26,845 bases of DNA. Source: a virus. Numbering within the stretch: the first letter of the stretch is position 1; each line of letters opens with the position of its first letter. The notes below the pieces were generated by a model that was given only the letters and a program-made list of their open reading frames with translations, was not told the origin of the DNA and made no database searches. The position numbers and the translations under genes are program-made. This document shows positions 8,301 to 15,933 of the stretch, in pieces. Location: positions 1 to 26,845 of the IMG/VR virus record IMGVR_UViG_3300033148_002854. One strand, written 5' to 3'.

Positions 8301-10819
8301 TCGTCCATCGCTTTTTCAAGATGGCTATATAATTCTTCTTGATTTTTTGTAAGCTTTTTACCGTTTCTAACATTATCAAAAACAGCATTTAGCTGGACTC
8401 TTGAATAAACCCTCTTTTTACCACTATTGTCTAAATAAGTTGGCAAGTCTCTCATCCATTGCGGTGAATCAGCCGGGAACCCAATAGTTTCGCTATCACG
8501 GCCTATATGTTCTTGAGTCACCCCCCTTGTCCTTGATGCGTTCACCTCATCTTGCATTAAGTTTATTTTTTGTAACATCTCTGGATTTGTCTCAACACCC
8601 AATGACTTTGGCTTGGCCTTTCCCACCGGCTCTTTCTTAGTTTCTGTGGGAGCAATTAAATCTGGGTAATCTTTTAATACTGACTCTGGAATTTTCTTAC
8701 CTTCTTTAAAGGCTTCCGTTACCGATTTTTCATGCGCTTTTAAGATATCAGGGTTCATCCAACCAGAACCTTTTATATAAAAAGCAGCCTTGTCTTTTTT
8801 GTGTGCTGCCGTTATTTCTTCACCAGACTTTGTACTTTTTTCTAATCTTCGTTTTGCATCCAATAAAGCTTCGCCATAAGTTTCTTGCGTCTGAACACCC
8901 ATAAATGATTTCTTGGCATCTTCCCCGTATTTCTTAACATCATCTTTCGCTTTCTGATATTCTTTTATGGCATTTGTTCTTATATTTGCAATCCATTGAG
9001 AAACCTCTTTATCTGTTTTCCCAAAAGTAGGATATTCTGCGCCAATACGTTCTCCCCAATCAGCAAACTCTTTCTCTCTCTCAAAAACTGCTTTCTCTGT
9101 TTGCATAGGAATCGGTGTTTTTTGTGTTTCGTAAAATTCCTTCCGGCTCAATTCCCAAGGCTGCTTAGTTTCCTTGTCCGCTGGCTTTGAGGGTGGTTGG
9201 GTTTCTTGGGTTATATCCCCGATATCCTTAAGGGGACTCAAATCCTCTTTAGAAATCTCTTCCTGCCGTTTCTCGCCTTCTTCAAATGTGGGTACTTCAA
9301 CTTCACGCCCACGCCATTGCTCTATACTTTCAATAGTTGGTTGTTCTGATATCTCTATCCCTTTCTTAATTCCTTCCAAAATAGCGGCATTGTTTTTAGC
9401 GTTAAATGGGTCAGCCTCGAAAATCTCCATTTCATTTCTTAAGTTTGGAGTTTCAAAATCTTTAAGAACTTGTGATAACTGATCCTTCATCCCGGCGTAC
9501 TGCGGATCGTTGATCAAGGTTGTAACTTGTTCTTTAGATATTTCACCGGACTGTAAACCAGCGGATATGTTTGATGTAAACTGCTTGACCTTTTCGGCTT
9601 GCCCACCTGTGTCTTCGGTGGGGGCGTCTTGTGAGGCAAAGTCAATAATCGGTTTGCTAAGTGGCATTTCTTGACCAGTGTCTATATAGTTTTGTGCGAT
9701 ATCAGTCCAAGTTTTTCTTTCTTCCGGGTCAAGCCTTTTAGCTACTTCTGCCGCTGCCTTTGTTCGCTCCTCAACATTCTCGCTATTTAAGCTTTTATAT
9801 AAACCATGAGCATCAACTGCCTGTGATCCTCTAATAACACTACCAAAAGCTAAGGACAAAATGGCCGCAGGAAGCATGGACTCTTTCATAGCTTCGCCAG
9901 TTGTTGGCCCCGGAAGGCCTGTCTCCTGTGCGCTTTTTGTTTGAAAATAAGCTGTTCCCATCTCTGAACCGATTTCAAACGGGGCGGTTTTAAGATAAGC
10001 CTTCCCAAATTCTTTTGCACCACCGGCGCTTAACAATTTTTTGATGGTTTGTTTTACTGTTTGTTTGGCTGCTTTTTTCCCTAATAAACCAAAAAAGGTC
10101 GCTGCCGCAACGTCACCAACTAATTCACCCCCTGTTTCTGCTGTTGCCGAAACAAGTGCATGGCTTTTTGCTTTTTCTTTTATCTCTTTTTCTGATAAGC
10201 CACCTTGCTCTCTTAAGATTTTTACTGTTTCATCATAAGTGTTTTGGTATTGCCCTGCACCAAATGTTCCAAATAACGTAGCACCACCACCAATTACAGC
10301 ACCAGCAGCTCCACCAATTGCTGCACCGGCAGGACCAAAAAAGGAACCGATACCAGCACCTATTTTACCACCTGCTAATGCACCACCTAACGGTAATAAT
10401 GACGGCGTAATACTCTCTGCGGCACCCACAACACCACGGCCTACGAAACCACGCTCGGTTGTATCAGGTTTTAAGATGTCGTATTTTTGTTCGGCCTCTC
10501 CTATATAATCGGATATACGTTTTCCGGTTCTTGCTATGATATTTGTTTCTTGTTCAGGATCAAGGTCGGTCATACGCATAGCACCAGCTACACCTTTAGC
10601 CGCCTGCGCTGCACCACGGACAAAAGCACTCCCGATACCTCGTTCTTCTTGTGGTTCGCTTGCTAATGTTTTTTGGTAAATTGATTCAAGGTCAGCATAT
10701 TTATTATTAACAGGAGATGATTGTTCGGGTACAGTTCCAGATTCCTTTGTTAACGTATCTTGATAAATACTTTCAAAATCTTCATATATGGATTTTTTCT
10801 TTAAAGAAGGATCGGCCAT
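5330..10819 (-). CDS. Giant polyvalent internal virion protein, upstream half (zincin, ART-like, GNAT-like)
   Basis: An 1829-aa protein from ATG 10819 (GGGGAG upstream, overlapping the previous stop). In order: a duplicated SIYQ(D/K)TL motif (about residues 17 and 46); a Gly/Ala-rich GxxxG hydrophobic region (about 135-195), possibly membrane-inserting; long charged, helical segments; small beta domains near 850-930; a GNAT-acetyltransferase-like region (about 975-1080: RVPKGERKTGVGTKAM, IVLTPS, LKKFYKRFGF); an ADP-ribosyltransferase-like polyvalent domain (about 1095-1296: WFGKSKVVDKDGNPLLVHHG, GFFFVDN, GVIIKN); and a zincin with H1389-E-V-Y-H and a downstream N-E-E-D-E-A. A conserved WYSALEK region (about 1513) follows. 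The C-terminus (DEPNILAHVRL, IEELQSDF) stops abruptly at EEVC, where the HNH gene is inserted. Such proteins are thought to be ejected with phage DNA and modify host targets. The domain calls are from motif memory; substrates are unknown. Confidence 0.8.
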   Translation of the reverse strand: MADPSLKKKSIYEDFESIYQDTLTKESGTVPEQSSPVNNKYADLESIYQKTLASEPQEERGIGSAFVRGAAQAAKGVAGAMRMTDLDPEQETNIIARTGKRISDYIGEAEQKYDILKPDTTERGFVGRGVVGAAESITPSLLPLGGALAGGKIGAGIGSFFGPAGAAIGGAAGAVIGGGATLFGTFGAGQYQNTYDETVKILREQGGLSEKEIKEKAKSHALVSATAETGGELVGDVAAATFFGLLGKKAAKQTVKQTIKKLLSAGGAKEFGKAYLKTAPFEIGSEMGTAYFQTKSAQETGLPGPTTGEAMKESMLPAAILSLAFGSVIRGSQAVDAHGLYKSLNSENVEERTKAAAEVAKRLDPEERKTWTDIAQNYIDTGQEMPLSKPIIDFASQDAPTEDTGGQAEKVKQFTSNISAGLQSGEISKEQVTTLINDPQYAGMKDQLSQVLKDFETPNLRNEMEIFEADPFNAKNNAAILEGIKKGIEISEQPTIESIEQWRGREVEVPTFEEGEKRQEEISKEDLSPLKDIGDITQETQPPSKPADKETKQPWELSRKEFYETQKTPIPMQTEKAVFEREKEFADWGERIGAEYPTFGKTDKEVSQWIANIRTNAIKEYQKAKDDVKKYGEDAKKSFMGVQTQETYGEALLDAKRRLEKSTKSGEEITAAHKKDKAAFYIKGSGWMNPDILKAHEKSVTEAFKEGKKIPESVLKDYPDLIAPTETKKEPVGKAKPKSLGVETNPEMLQKINLMQDEVNASRTRGVTQEHIGRDSETIGFPADSPQWMRDLPTYLDNSGKKRVYSRVQLNAVFDNVRNGKKLTKNQEELYSHLEKAMDEYAGQTGEFVSDEAADLEAKGYDPLGGANVTVAELNKGDKFIGTVDGVKDEWEVKGENKQGEVILMDGVKKEVDSFDEVIIEGIKKAPEKKISEVQESLDLGEDFMQDKTGQKEMFSATGKILKKEPKFATTEDRTTIKKISDSWKLKGIDNFISEKNGIITLSEIRVPKGERKTGVGTKAMKELVGYADRTGQKIVLTPSKDYGASSVSRLKKFYKRFGFVENKGRNKDYRIRETMFRRPETKLATTEDRKQTETKAFKKWFGKSKVVDKDGNPLLVHHGTNKKFSIFMNEFLGKATKSRSALAGFFFVDNYETAQGYADFAGERAVQDLIDKSQDLEREKKWDESVAAMEAAEKLEQSGKHLEGSRVMSGYLQIENPVIIDAEGGRFLDFQDEIHDAIKKAQDNNNDGVIIKNLDDNADWGSGRIADHYIIFDSTQMKSDKNIGTYGVTEPNIYLQTDATPGEGVTLSDIQAQFPNQEVFLSPDGSISIRMKNGMGLRITNVKQMPDGMIQYAIDTGRMGKKGTILGGYQSGNILLNQDIADPQTLSHEVYHWLKEAKLILPGDRLALRAEMNKLIRNGKFGYNKSTLKDRKVANEEDEANTFATILKLRKEYRGTRLGRLVEKVLDFLDSIRYIGRSSIRKIAKSVETGKIYGKEGKIQTKTPAFEQAAEKWYSALEKAVDTVSQKAMPAKQWIQLLKSNKFKQLGVKSDEVYWTGIVPWLEGQKKVTKQEVVDYLNENRVVVKEIVKGKAKTRLSEEETKELAVLLRNVDLLGFSDMGEAVSAIVNNEDWVERWDLGKETRLVELGKKFRKSEKEFTDSSNATKFSQYQLAGGENYKEMLLTLPIQKLAWKESFSAQKGTTVWDSKAGDRNFRIQKEADGTFYVFEKDGVLGQTQRSLIGAKHLAQQEIRGESFKGPHYDEPNILAHVRLSERTVDGKRVLHIEELQSDFNAEHRKQVKNIDKSVTMNFKDIVKSMEKAGVLEEVC

Positions 10820-10822
10820 TAT

Positions 10823-11833
10823 TTACTCCCCAAGAGCATTTAAAATATCCAGAACCCGTTTTTGTCTTGTCGCATCCATACGGGCAAACATTCGCTTTGC
10901 TGTTTCATTATCTTGCTCAGTGGCTTGTAAAATATGCTCTGCAACCACTCTGTCATCATCGGATTCAAGAGCAGACGTAAACGCATCCTGTGCCTTCACT
11001 GAATCAAATTTCTTATCTTTCCCTTTAACACTCGCTGCTGCTGCTTTCCCACGGCTCGTTTCTCTTTCTCTCGCTAAAGCAGCTTTATCTTTCTGGGCCT
11101 GAAGCTCTAAGGCTTGGGTATGTGGCAGTGGTGTTTGTTTCTCAGCTTCTCCCTTGGTTCCGTACATAGTGAACGGATCTTTAGAAAGATTTGAATAAGT
11201 GCCTTCCATACCTCTTATATTCTGTGCAATATAATCTTTATCTTGTGGGTCGAGAGTTGGCCCCCGCATTGTACCTTGCCTCAAAAGAGACATTCCGGGT
11301 CTGCCTTGAATCGGTTGTTCTCCGAGCATAGTCCTACTATCTCTGACGTTAGGCCCGAAGCCACTCTGAGGAGTTAAGTTATATTTTTTATTGTATTCAT
11401 CTTGAAAGGCAAGTCTTTTATTAACGTAATCCTGTCCGGCTGCTGAAAGACCTCTTTGTTCAGGTTGTTTCTGCATCACGCTTCTTGGAGTTATATTCCG
11501 CATACCCGTTGGTTTTACCTGTGTTAATCTGTTCACATTAGTACCTGGCTCATAAGATAAAGAACCCCCTCTTTCATGGCTACTGAAAAGCCTATCACCA
11601 CCTGCTTCTTGCCTTAAGAAAGCATCCCTTGCAGAAACTTTCGGAGTTTTCTCCGGCGATAGATTAGGGCTTCCTCTTAAGGAGAGGGCTTCTGCACGTT
11701 CAGTAAAATCTTTCATACCACGCCGGGCAGCATCAAGGGCTTGTTTTGGCAAATTGGGGTATTTATATCCACTTGTATCACCCATAATATTGCCTGCTTC
11801 TTTTGCTTTTTTCTTCCAATCTATCATTCCCAT
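10823..11833 (-). CDS. Unknown virion-associated protein, Gln/Arg/Lys-rich
   Basis: A 336-aa hydrophilic protein. ATG 11833 has AGGAG 8 nt upstream, formed by the last codons of the previous gene (3-nt gap). The sequence is low in hydrophobic residues and rich in Pro, Gln, Arg and Gly between residues 40 and 220, suggesting disorder. From about 240 to 336 it is helical and charged (LELQAQKDKAALARERETSR, then a C-terminal helical bundle ending LDILNALGE). No fold is recognised. It lies between the helical repeat protein and the giant polyvalent protein, so an internal or ejection protein, or a chaperone for the giant protein, is plausible; this is inference from position only. Confidence 0.6.
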   Translation of the reverse strand: MGMIDWKKKAKEAGNIMGDTSGYKYPNLPKQALDAARRGMKDFTERAEALSLRGSPNLSPEKTPKVSARDAFLRQEAGGDRLFSSHERGGSLSYEPGTNVNRLTQVKPTGMRNITPRSVMQKQPEQRGLSAAGQDYVNKRLAFQDEYNKKYNLTPQSGFGPNVRDSRTMLGEQPIQGRPGMSLLRQGTMRGPTLDPQDKDYIAQNIRGMEGTYSNLSKDPFTMYGTKGEAEKQTPLPHTQALELQAQKDKAALARERETSRGKAAAASVKGKDKKFDSVKAQDAFTSALESDDDRVVAEHILQATEQDNETAKRMFARMDATRQKRVLDILNALGE

Positions 11834-11836
11834 TGT

Positions 11837-13816
11837 TTAATCTCCTGAATGTGAAAAGTTATGTGCTTCTCGGATACTTTGGCCGTGTGCGTATGAAGCA
11901 GACTCACTACGAGTTGTTGACGTACTGCTTCTCAACCCAATGCTCGTACTTGCAGACACGCTCGTTAATGCTGCTGCTGCCAGTTGTGCTGCTATTTTAC
12001 TTTGTGCCATAATCATATCAGCCGTTAAGCCTTTCTCTGCAAGCATTTTCTGAACAGCAACCTCACGTTCTTTAATTAAAATATCCCCTTCGGATTTGGC
12101 TTTATCAACCTTGCCAAGATAATTTTTAATAAGAGCGCCTATAACAGTTTCGTATTTTGCAGTATCAGCTTTAAACTGCTCAATTTTCAAACCTTCAATA
12201 TTAACTTCGGTTTCGGCTTGAGCTATTAATTTGGTGGATTCTGTTTTGTAATGCTCTAAAATTGCTTTGAAAGATTCTATATCGCCTTGGTGTTTCTTAA
12301 GCTTAACTTCAGCTTTCATTTGTTCTACGTCTGCACCGGCTTTAAATCCATCAATTCTTGCAGCATAAGCCTGGGTATCAGCAAGATATATTTTAACCTT
12401 CTCTGCTTCCCCTGCTATTCTGGCTTGATATGCATTGTATTTAGACGTGATAGCATCTGTTTGGATTCCGAATACCTGAGCCTGAGTTTTGTATCCTTCG
12501 AGCTTTAAACGGTCAATATCAGCTTTGATTTTAGCAGCTTCCATTTCGGTAGCGTACATCTGAATTAAAGTTTTAATACCTTCAATCTGAGAATTATAAG
12601 CAGATATTAAAAGTCCTTTAGCCTCGACACCAGCTTTAATACCGTCAATCTGAGCTTTATAGAAATTAGCCTTTTCTGACTCTGCCCGGATTTTTGTTTC
12701 ATAAACTTGTGCTTGGATCTTGTACCCTTCTAATTGCGTTATGTATTGCTCAACTTTGATTTTATAAACTTCATTCGCCATCTGGACAACTGCTTTAGCT
12801 GCCTCAAATGCCCGGTTCTGAACCATGTTGGAATTATCCATCAGACTTTTTTCCATACCGATTGCCTGAGTGATTGCAAACTGTGTATTGACTTGAGCTA
12901 AATTACTTTGCTGAACTAAAATGTCTTTATCCAGATCAAGATTGCCTTGCCTGATTCTGTCTCTTTCTTCTATTAGAGTCCCGTTTAAAACTCCTTCCGG
13001 TAAATTAAACCCTCTTGAAGAATGAAATTCTAAAGCTTCGGTATAAGCTTTTTCATTTGCTGTTGTCTGTCGTGATATTGCCCTATCATAAATAGCCTGT
13101 TCGGTTTCTTCGTCTAAACCTGAACCACCGTTCGTTAAATCATATAAAAGCTTTTCAGATAACTTATTCGCAACGTCACTTGAATATTCAGCCTCATTAT
13201 AAACAAACATAGTCTCAGGGGCTACTAAGTCTGCTGTCGGCATTGTCCCTTCAAAAGAAGCTATATTATATTCAGGTGGCGAAGGTATTGTCACATCATC
13301 AATAGTTGGTAAAGAAGGAAGTGTGTATGCCGGTTTAACAGGCGTGTCAACTTCTGAAACTGTCGGCTCAGTTGCTGTGAATACAGGGAAATCATCATCC
13401 GGTACGTCAGGAATCGTAATAGAAGGTTTCTCCACATTAAAACCAGGGACATCACCTATCACAGCATCAATATCCGAAGCTTCCATTTCAGGTGTTGCGG
13501 GAATCACTACGCTTGGATCTGCAATTGTTGGAGCTGTGATATCAGGACTTACAGGATCAGTTAAACTAAGCCCGTCTATCCCGGCAGACGTAATTGAAAA
13601 CAAGGTATCTGTAATTTCTTCAAACAATGTCTGGTCTAAAGTATCACCACCGGCGTTCGCTAATTTCTCAATCGCAGCATTGGCAAGAGCTTGGACTTCT
13701 TCAGCATAAGCTTGTGAAGCCTCTGCCCTATCTAAAACAGGATTTAAAACACTGCTCGGATTTAGATAAGACTCACTTACGTCTGGAAAATTAGCTGTTT
13801 CTACATACTGTCCCAT
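11837..13816 (-). CDS. Large helical-repeat virion structural protein
   Basis: A 659-aa protein from ATG 13816 (GGGAGGAAA upstream). Residues 1-60 are helical. About 85-200 is a Pro/Thr/Asp-rich beta-like stretch (DITAPTIADPSVVIPATPEM and PSLPTIDDVTIPSPPEYN). About 205-300 contains conserved LLYDL, ISRQTTANE and SSRGFNLPEG segments, the last typical of related phage proteins in which this motif precedes a long helix. From about 330 to 600 a single long helical array repeats 'x-A-x-V-Y-x-x-x-I-x-A-E-x-E-K' and 'Y-x-A-x-I-x-G-x-K-A' units. The end is a Ser/His-rich tail. The length and helicity suggest an internal core, tail-needle or ejection component. No enzymatic motif is visible. Confidence 0.65.
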   Translation of the reverse strand: MGQYVETANFPDVSESYLNPSSVLNPVLDRAEASQAYAEEVQALANAAIEKLANAGGDTLDQTLFEEITDTLFSITSAGIDGLSLTDPVSPDITAPTIADPSVVIPATPEMEASDIDAVIGDVPGFNVEKPSITIPDVPDDDFPVFTATEPTVSEVDTPVKPAYTLPSLPTIDDVTIPSPPEYNIASFEGTMPTADLVAPETMFVYNEAEYSSDVANKLSEKLLYDLTNGGSGLDEETEQAIYDRAISRQTTANEKAYTEALEFHSSRGFNLPEGVLNGTLIEERDRIRQGNLDLDKDILVQQSNLAQVNTQFAITQAIGMEKSLMDNSNMVQNRAFEAAKAVVQMANEVYKIKVEQYITQLEGYKIQAQVYETKIRAESEKANFYKAQIDGIKAGVEAKGLLISAYNSQIEGIKTLIQMYATEMEAAKIKADIDRLKLEGYKTQAQVFGIQTDAITSKYNAYQARIAGEAEKVKIYLADTQAYAARIDGFKAGADVEQMKAEVKLKKHQGDIESFKAILEHYKTESTKLIAQAETEVNIEGLKIEQFKADTAKYETVIGALIKNYLGKVDKAKSEGDILIKEREVAVQKMLAEKGLTADMIMAQSKIAAQLAAAALTSVSASTSIGLRSSTSTTRSESASYAHGQSIREAHNFSHSGD

Positions 13817-15472
13817 TTATATTTCCTCCCACAAACCAGTTGCCGGGTTTAGTTTTTCTTGGATTGTTATTTCTTCTTTAATTAAGCGCATATTGCCGTA
13901 ATCGTCTATAAATACTGGATTGCCATCACCGTCCACAACACCGGGGAAATCGTAATGCTCTACCCATGGGTTGTTGTCTGTAAGGGCAATGGTTATTAGT
14001 TCACCGTCTGCTGTTGTTGCTACATAATTACTTATCATCGCAGGCCAAGTCCCACCATGTATCCAATAAAGACCTATTTCAAAACCCTCGTCCTGGTAAT
14101 ATCTGGCTCGCACATCAAAGATTGTATTGTAGGGAAGGTCTAAACCCATACCAAGTATCTCGGGGTAATCTTCTATATTAAAAACAAAATTATTAAATCC
14201 GATTTTGGGTATTATTATTTGTGTATTAACGTCTGTCTGTAGTGAAGGAATAGGTGAAATGTTACAAGGATCACTGCAATCTTGAGTGGTTATGCAGTCA
14301 TGCCAGTCCCCCACAAAAATCAGACTCCCACTTATGACGTTTTCCCATTCTCTAGTATCATAAAAAAGAGCAAAATGATTTTCATCTTGTATGCTTCCAT
14401 ATAACCAATCCCATGTACCAAAGCCTTTTTGTGTAGTAGTGTAAATGGAATGAATTTGCTTTGAAATATCACCGTAAGTTGGCAAGCCGGTATCATAAAA
14501 TTTTCTCCAAGTTCCAAAATCATCACCTGTTAAGGAACGAGTAGTATTTGTGGGCGAGTCAGGGTCAAAAACGGCTGCTTCGTACTGACTATCGTATAGA
14601 GCTTCAGCTTCAGCCAGGGCAAGAGCCTGACCTTCGGCACAAGTATCTCCTAATTCAATTGATAGCCGGTCAATAAACTTAGTTTCACCTGCACCTGAGT
14701 GATAGCTATAAAAATTTATAGCATCAAGTAAATTAAGTGTAAATTCTTTAGGTGCTGCGTATGCTGGATTACTACCTTCCCAGGGTACAGAAGGCCACTT
14801 GGGATAACTACTCGGCCCGAAAGTTACTCCCAACCGATGGTTGAAATTCTGTGACCTTTCATATTCATTATAATAACCAGCAAAAGCATACATATCTGGT
14901 GGGTCACAACAAGGCACTACGCCAAGTTCAGTCTGCCATGTGAGTGTTGACACATTGTTTGGGGCATCCATAACAGTTTGCTCTGGCGTATATTTCCCTG
15001 GCATTATATCTGTATATTTTTTACCATTATACTCCCAAATTCTTTTTTCTGGGTCCTCAACAAAATCAACATTATTTGGTCTATCCGTAGGCAGCACCTC
15101 ATCAGTCGGAATAAATTCGTAAGGTGGTCTGAACCCACCACCTCTGCATACAATTACACCTATAAAATCCCTGTCAGCATCATGTGCATTGAAAGCAGGC
15201 CAATAACTAACAACCGTACTTTCTCTATACTGAGGCTCAAGAACTTCTTCAAACGGCACATAAATATTAGCAGTATCAAGCCCATGCTGGCTCATTACAT
15301 TTACTATTGTCCCGTCATCCAACCGCAAGCTATTAGAGATAATATCCAATTCATTCACGTTCTGCATCTTGGTTTGGAACATTAATTTATTGGCAAGGTA
15401 AGCCCGTTCTCTGGCTTTCTTAATATCACCATCAACTTTAAAGCTTATGCCGTATAAATTGAAATATTCCAC
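13817..15472 (-). CDS. Unknown 551-aa virion protein, aromatic- and Asp-rich
   Basis: The start is GTG 15472, whose G is shared with the TAG stop of the upstream gene, with AAGAGG 6-7 nt before it. The N-terminus (MEYFNLYGISFKVDGDIKKA) is followed by a helical segment and then a long region rich in Tyr, Trp, Pro and Asp. There are scattered Cys pairs (VVPCCDPP; CITTQDCSDPC) but no recognisable metal site. The C-terminus has several strand-like segments (YYQDEGFEIGLYWIHGG; VVDGDGNPVFIDDYGN). The fold is not recognised. It belongs to the run of translationally coupled genes for tail/virion proteins and probably encodes one. Confidence 0.55.
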   Translation of the reverse strand: MEYFNLYGISFKVDGDIKKARERAYLANKLMFQTKMQNVNELDIISNSLRLDDGTIVNVMSQHGLDTANIYVPFEEVLEPQYRESTVVSYWPAFNAHDADRDFIGVIVCRGGGFRPPYEFIPTDEVLPTDRPNNVDFVEDPEKRIWEYNGKKYTDIMPGKYTPEQTVMDAPNNVSTLTWQTELGVVPCCDPPDMYAFAGYYNEYERSQNFNHRLGVTFGPSSYPKWPSVPWEGSNPAYAAPKEFTLNLLDAINFYSYHSGAGETKFIDRLSIELGDTCAEGQALALAEAEALYDSQYEAAVFDPDSPTNTTRSLTGDDFGTWRKFYDTGLPTYGDISKQIHSIYTTTQKGFGTWDWLYGSIQDENHFALFYDTREWENVISGSLIFVGDWHDCITTQDCSDPCNISPIPSLQTDVNTQIIIPKIGFNNFVFNIEDYPEILGMGLDLPYNTIFDVRARYYQDEGFEIGLYWIHGGTWPAMISNYVATTADGELITIALTDNNPWVEHYDFPGVVDGDGNPVFIDDYGNMRLIKEEITIQEKLNPATGLWEEI

Positions 15473-15933
15473 TATCTGCCTCTTGTTAAGACTACAGGTA
15501 AACCTTCTATGTTATCCAAGCTAAAGTCACAGCCGTATTGGTTCTCGATTTTCAACCCCCAATAAACACCCTTCTGACTACGGGTCATTGAGAGTGTGCC
15601 TCGGTGTTGGATCTGCCTTTTCTTTTTTGGTGTCAGCACGCTTGAGTCCGTAGTTTCATCATCGGTTGTCGTTGTGATCTTTAAAGACCCGGAAGTCTCA
15701 TATCCGAAGTATAATTTTCTGAACCGCTTTGCTGTCAGTTCTCCAAAATCAGTAGTTGGAAATTCAATATGGGAATCAATATTTGTCCCGTTATCTTTAT
15801 CACCGTCTAAACTAAAGATACTATCCCCGGCAGCTAAAGCCACACCGTTGAAAACACACATGGAATTAAAATCAAAGTTCCTGTATTGTGTAGCTGCAAG
15901 CCTTTTTAAGTTTAATGCTATCCCGAATCTCAT
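15472..15933 (-). CDS. Conserved phage virion protein (153 aa)
   Basis: ATG 15933 overlaps the TGA of the upstream gene (ATGA). The protein is beta-rich with a conserved pattern: F-N-G-V-A-L-A-A near residue 30, a Gly-rich turn ('SLDGDKDNGTNID'), FRKLYFGYETSGSLKITTTT, and a C-terminal 'V-Y-W-G-L-K-I-E-N-Q-x-G-x-D-F-x-L-D-N-I' segment. This combination is familiar from small structural proteins encoded beside phage tail/connector genes, although no biochemical role is known to me. There are no signal or membrane segments. It is coupled to both neighbours. Confidence 0.6.
   Translation of the reverse strand: MRFGIALNLKRLAATQYRNFDFNSMCVFNGVALAAGDSIFSLDGDKDNGTNIDSHIEFPTTDFGELTAKRFRKLYFGYETSGSLKITTTTDDETTDSSVLTPKKKRQIQHRGTLSMTRSQKGVYWGLKIENQYGCDFSLDNIEGLPVVLTRGR

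Noticed and set aside
14978-15385. Plus-strand 135-aa and similar frames opposite the structural genes
   Set aside because: They lie opposite well-supported minus-strand genes, lack ribosome sites and have no recognisable motif.
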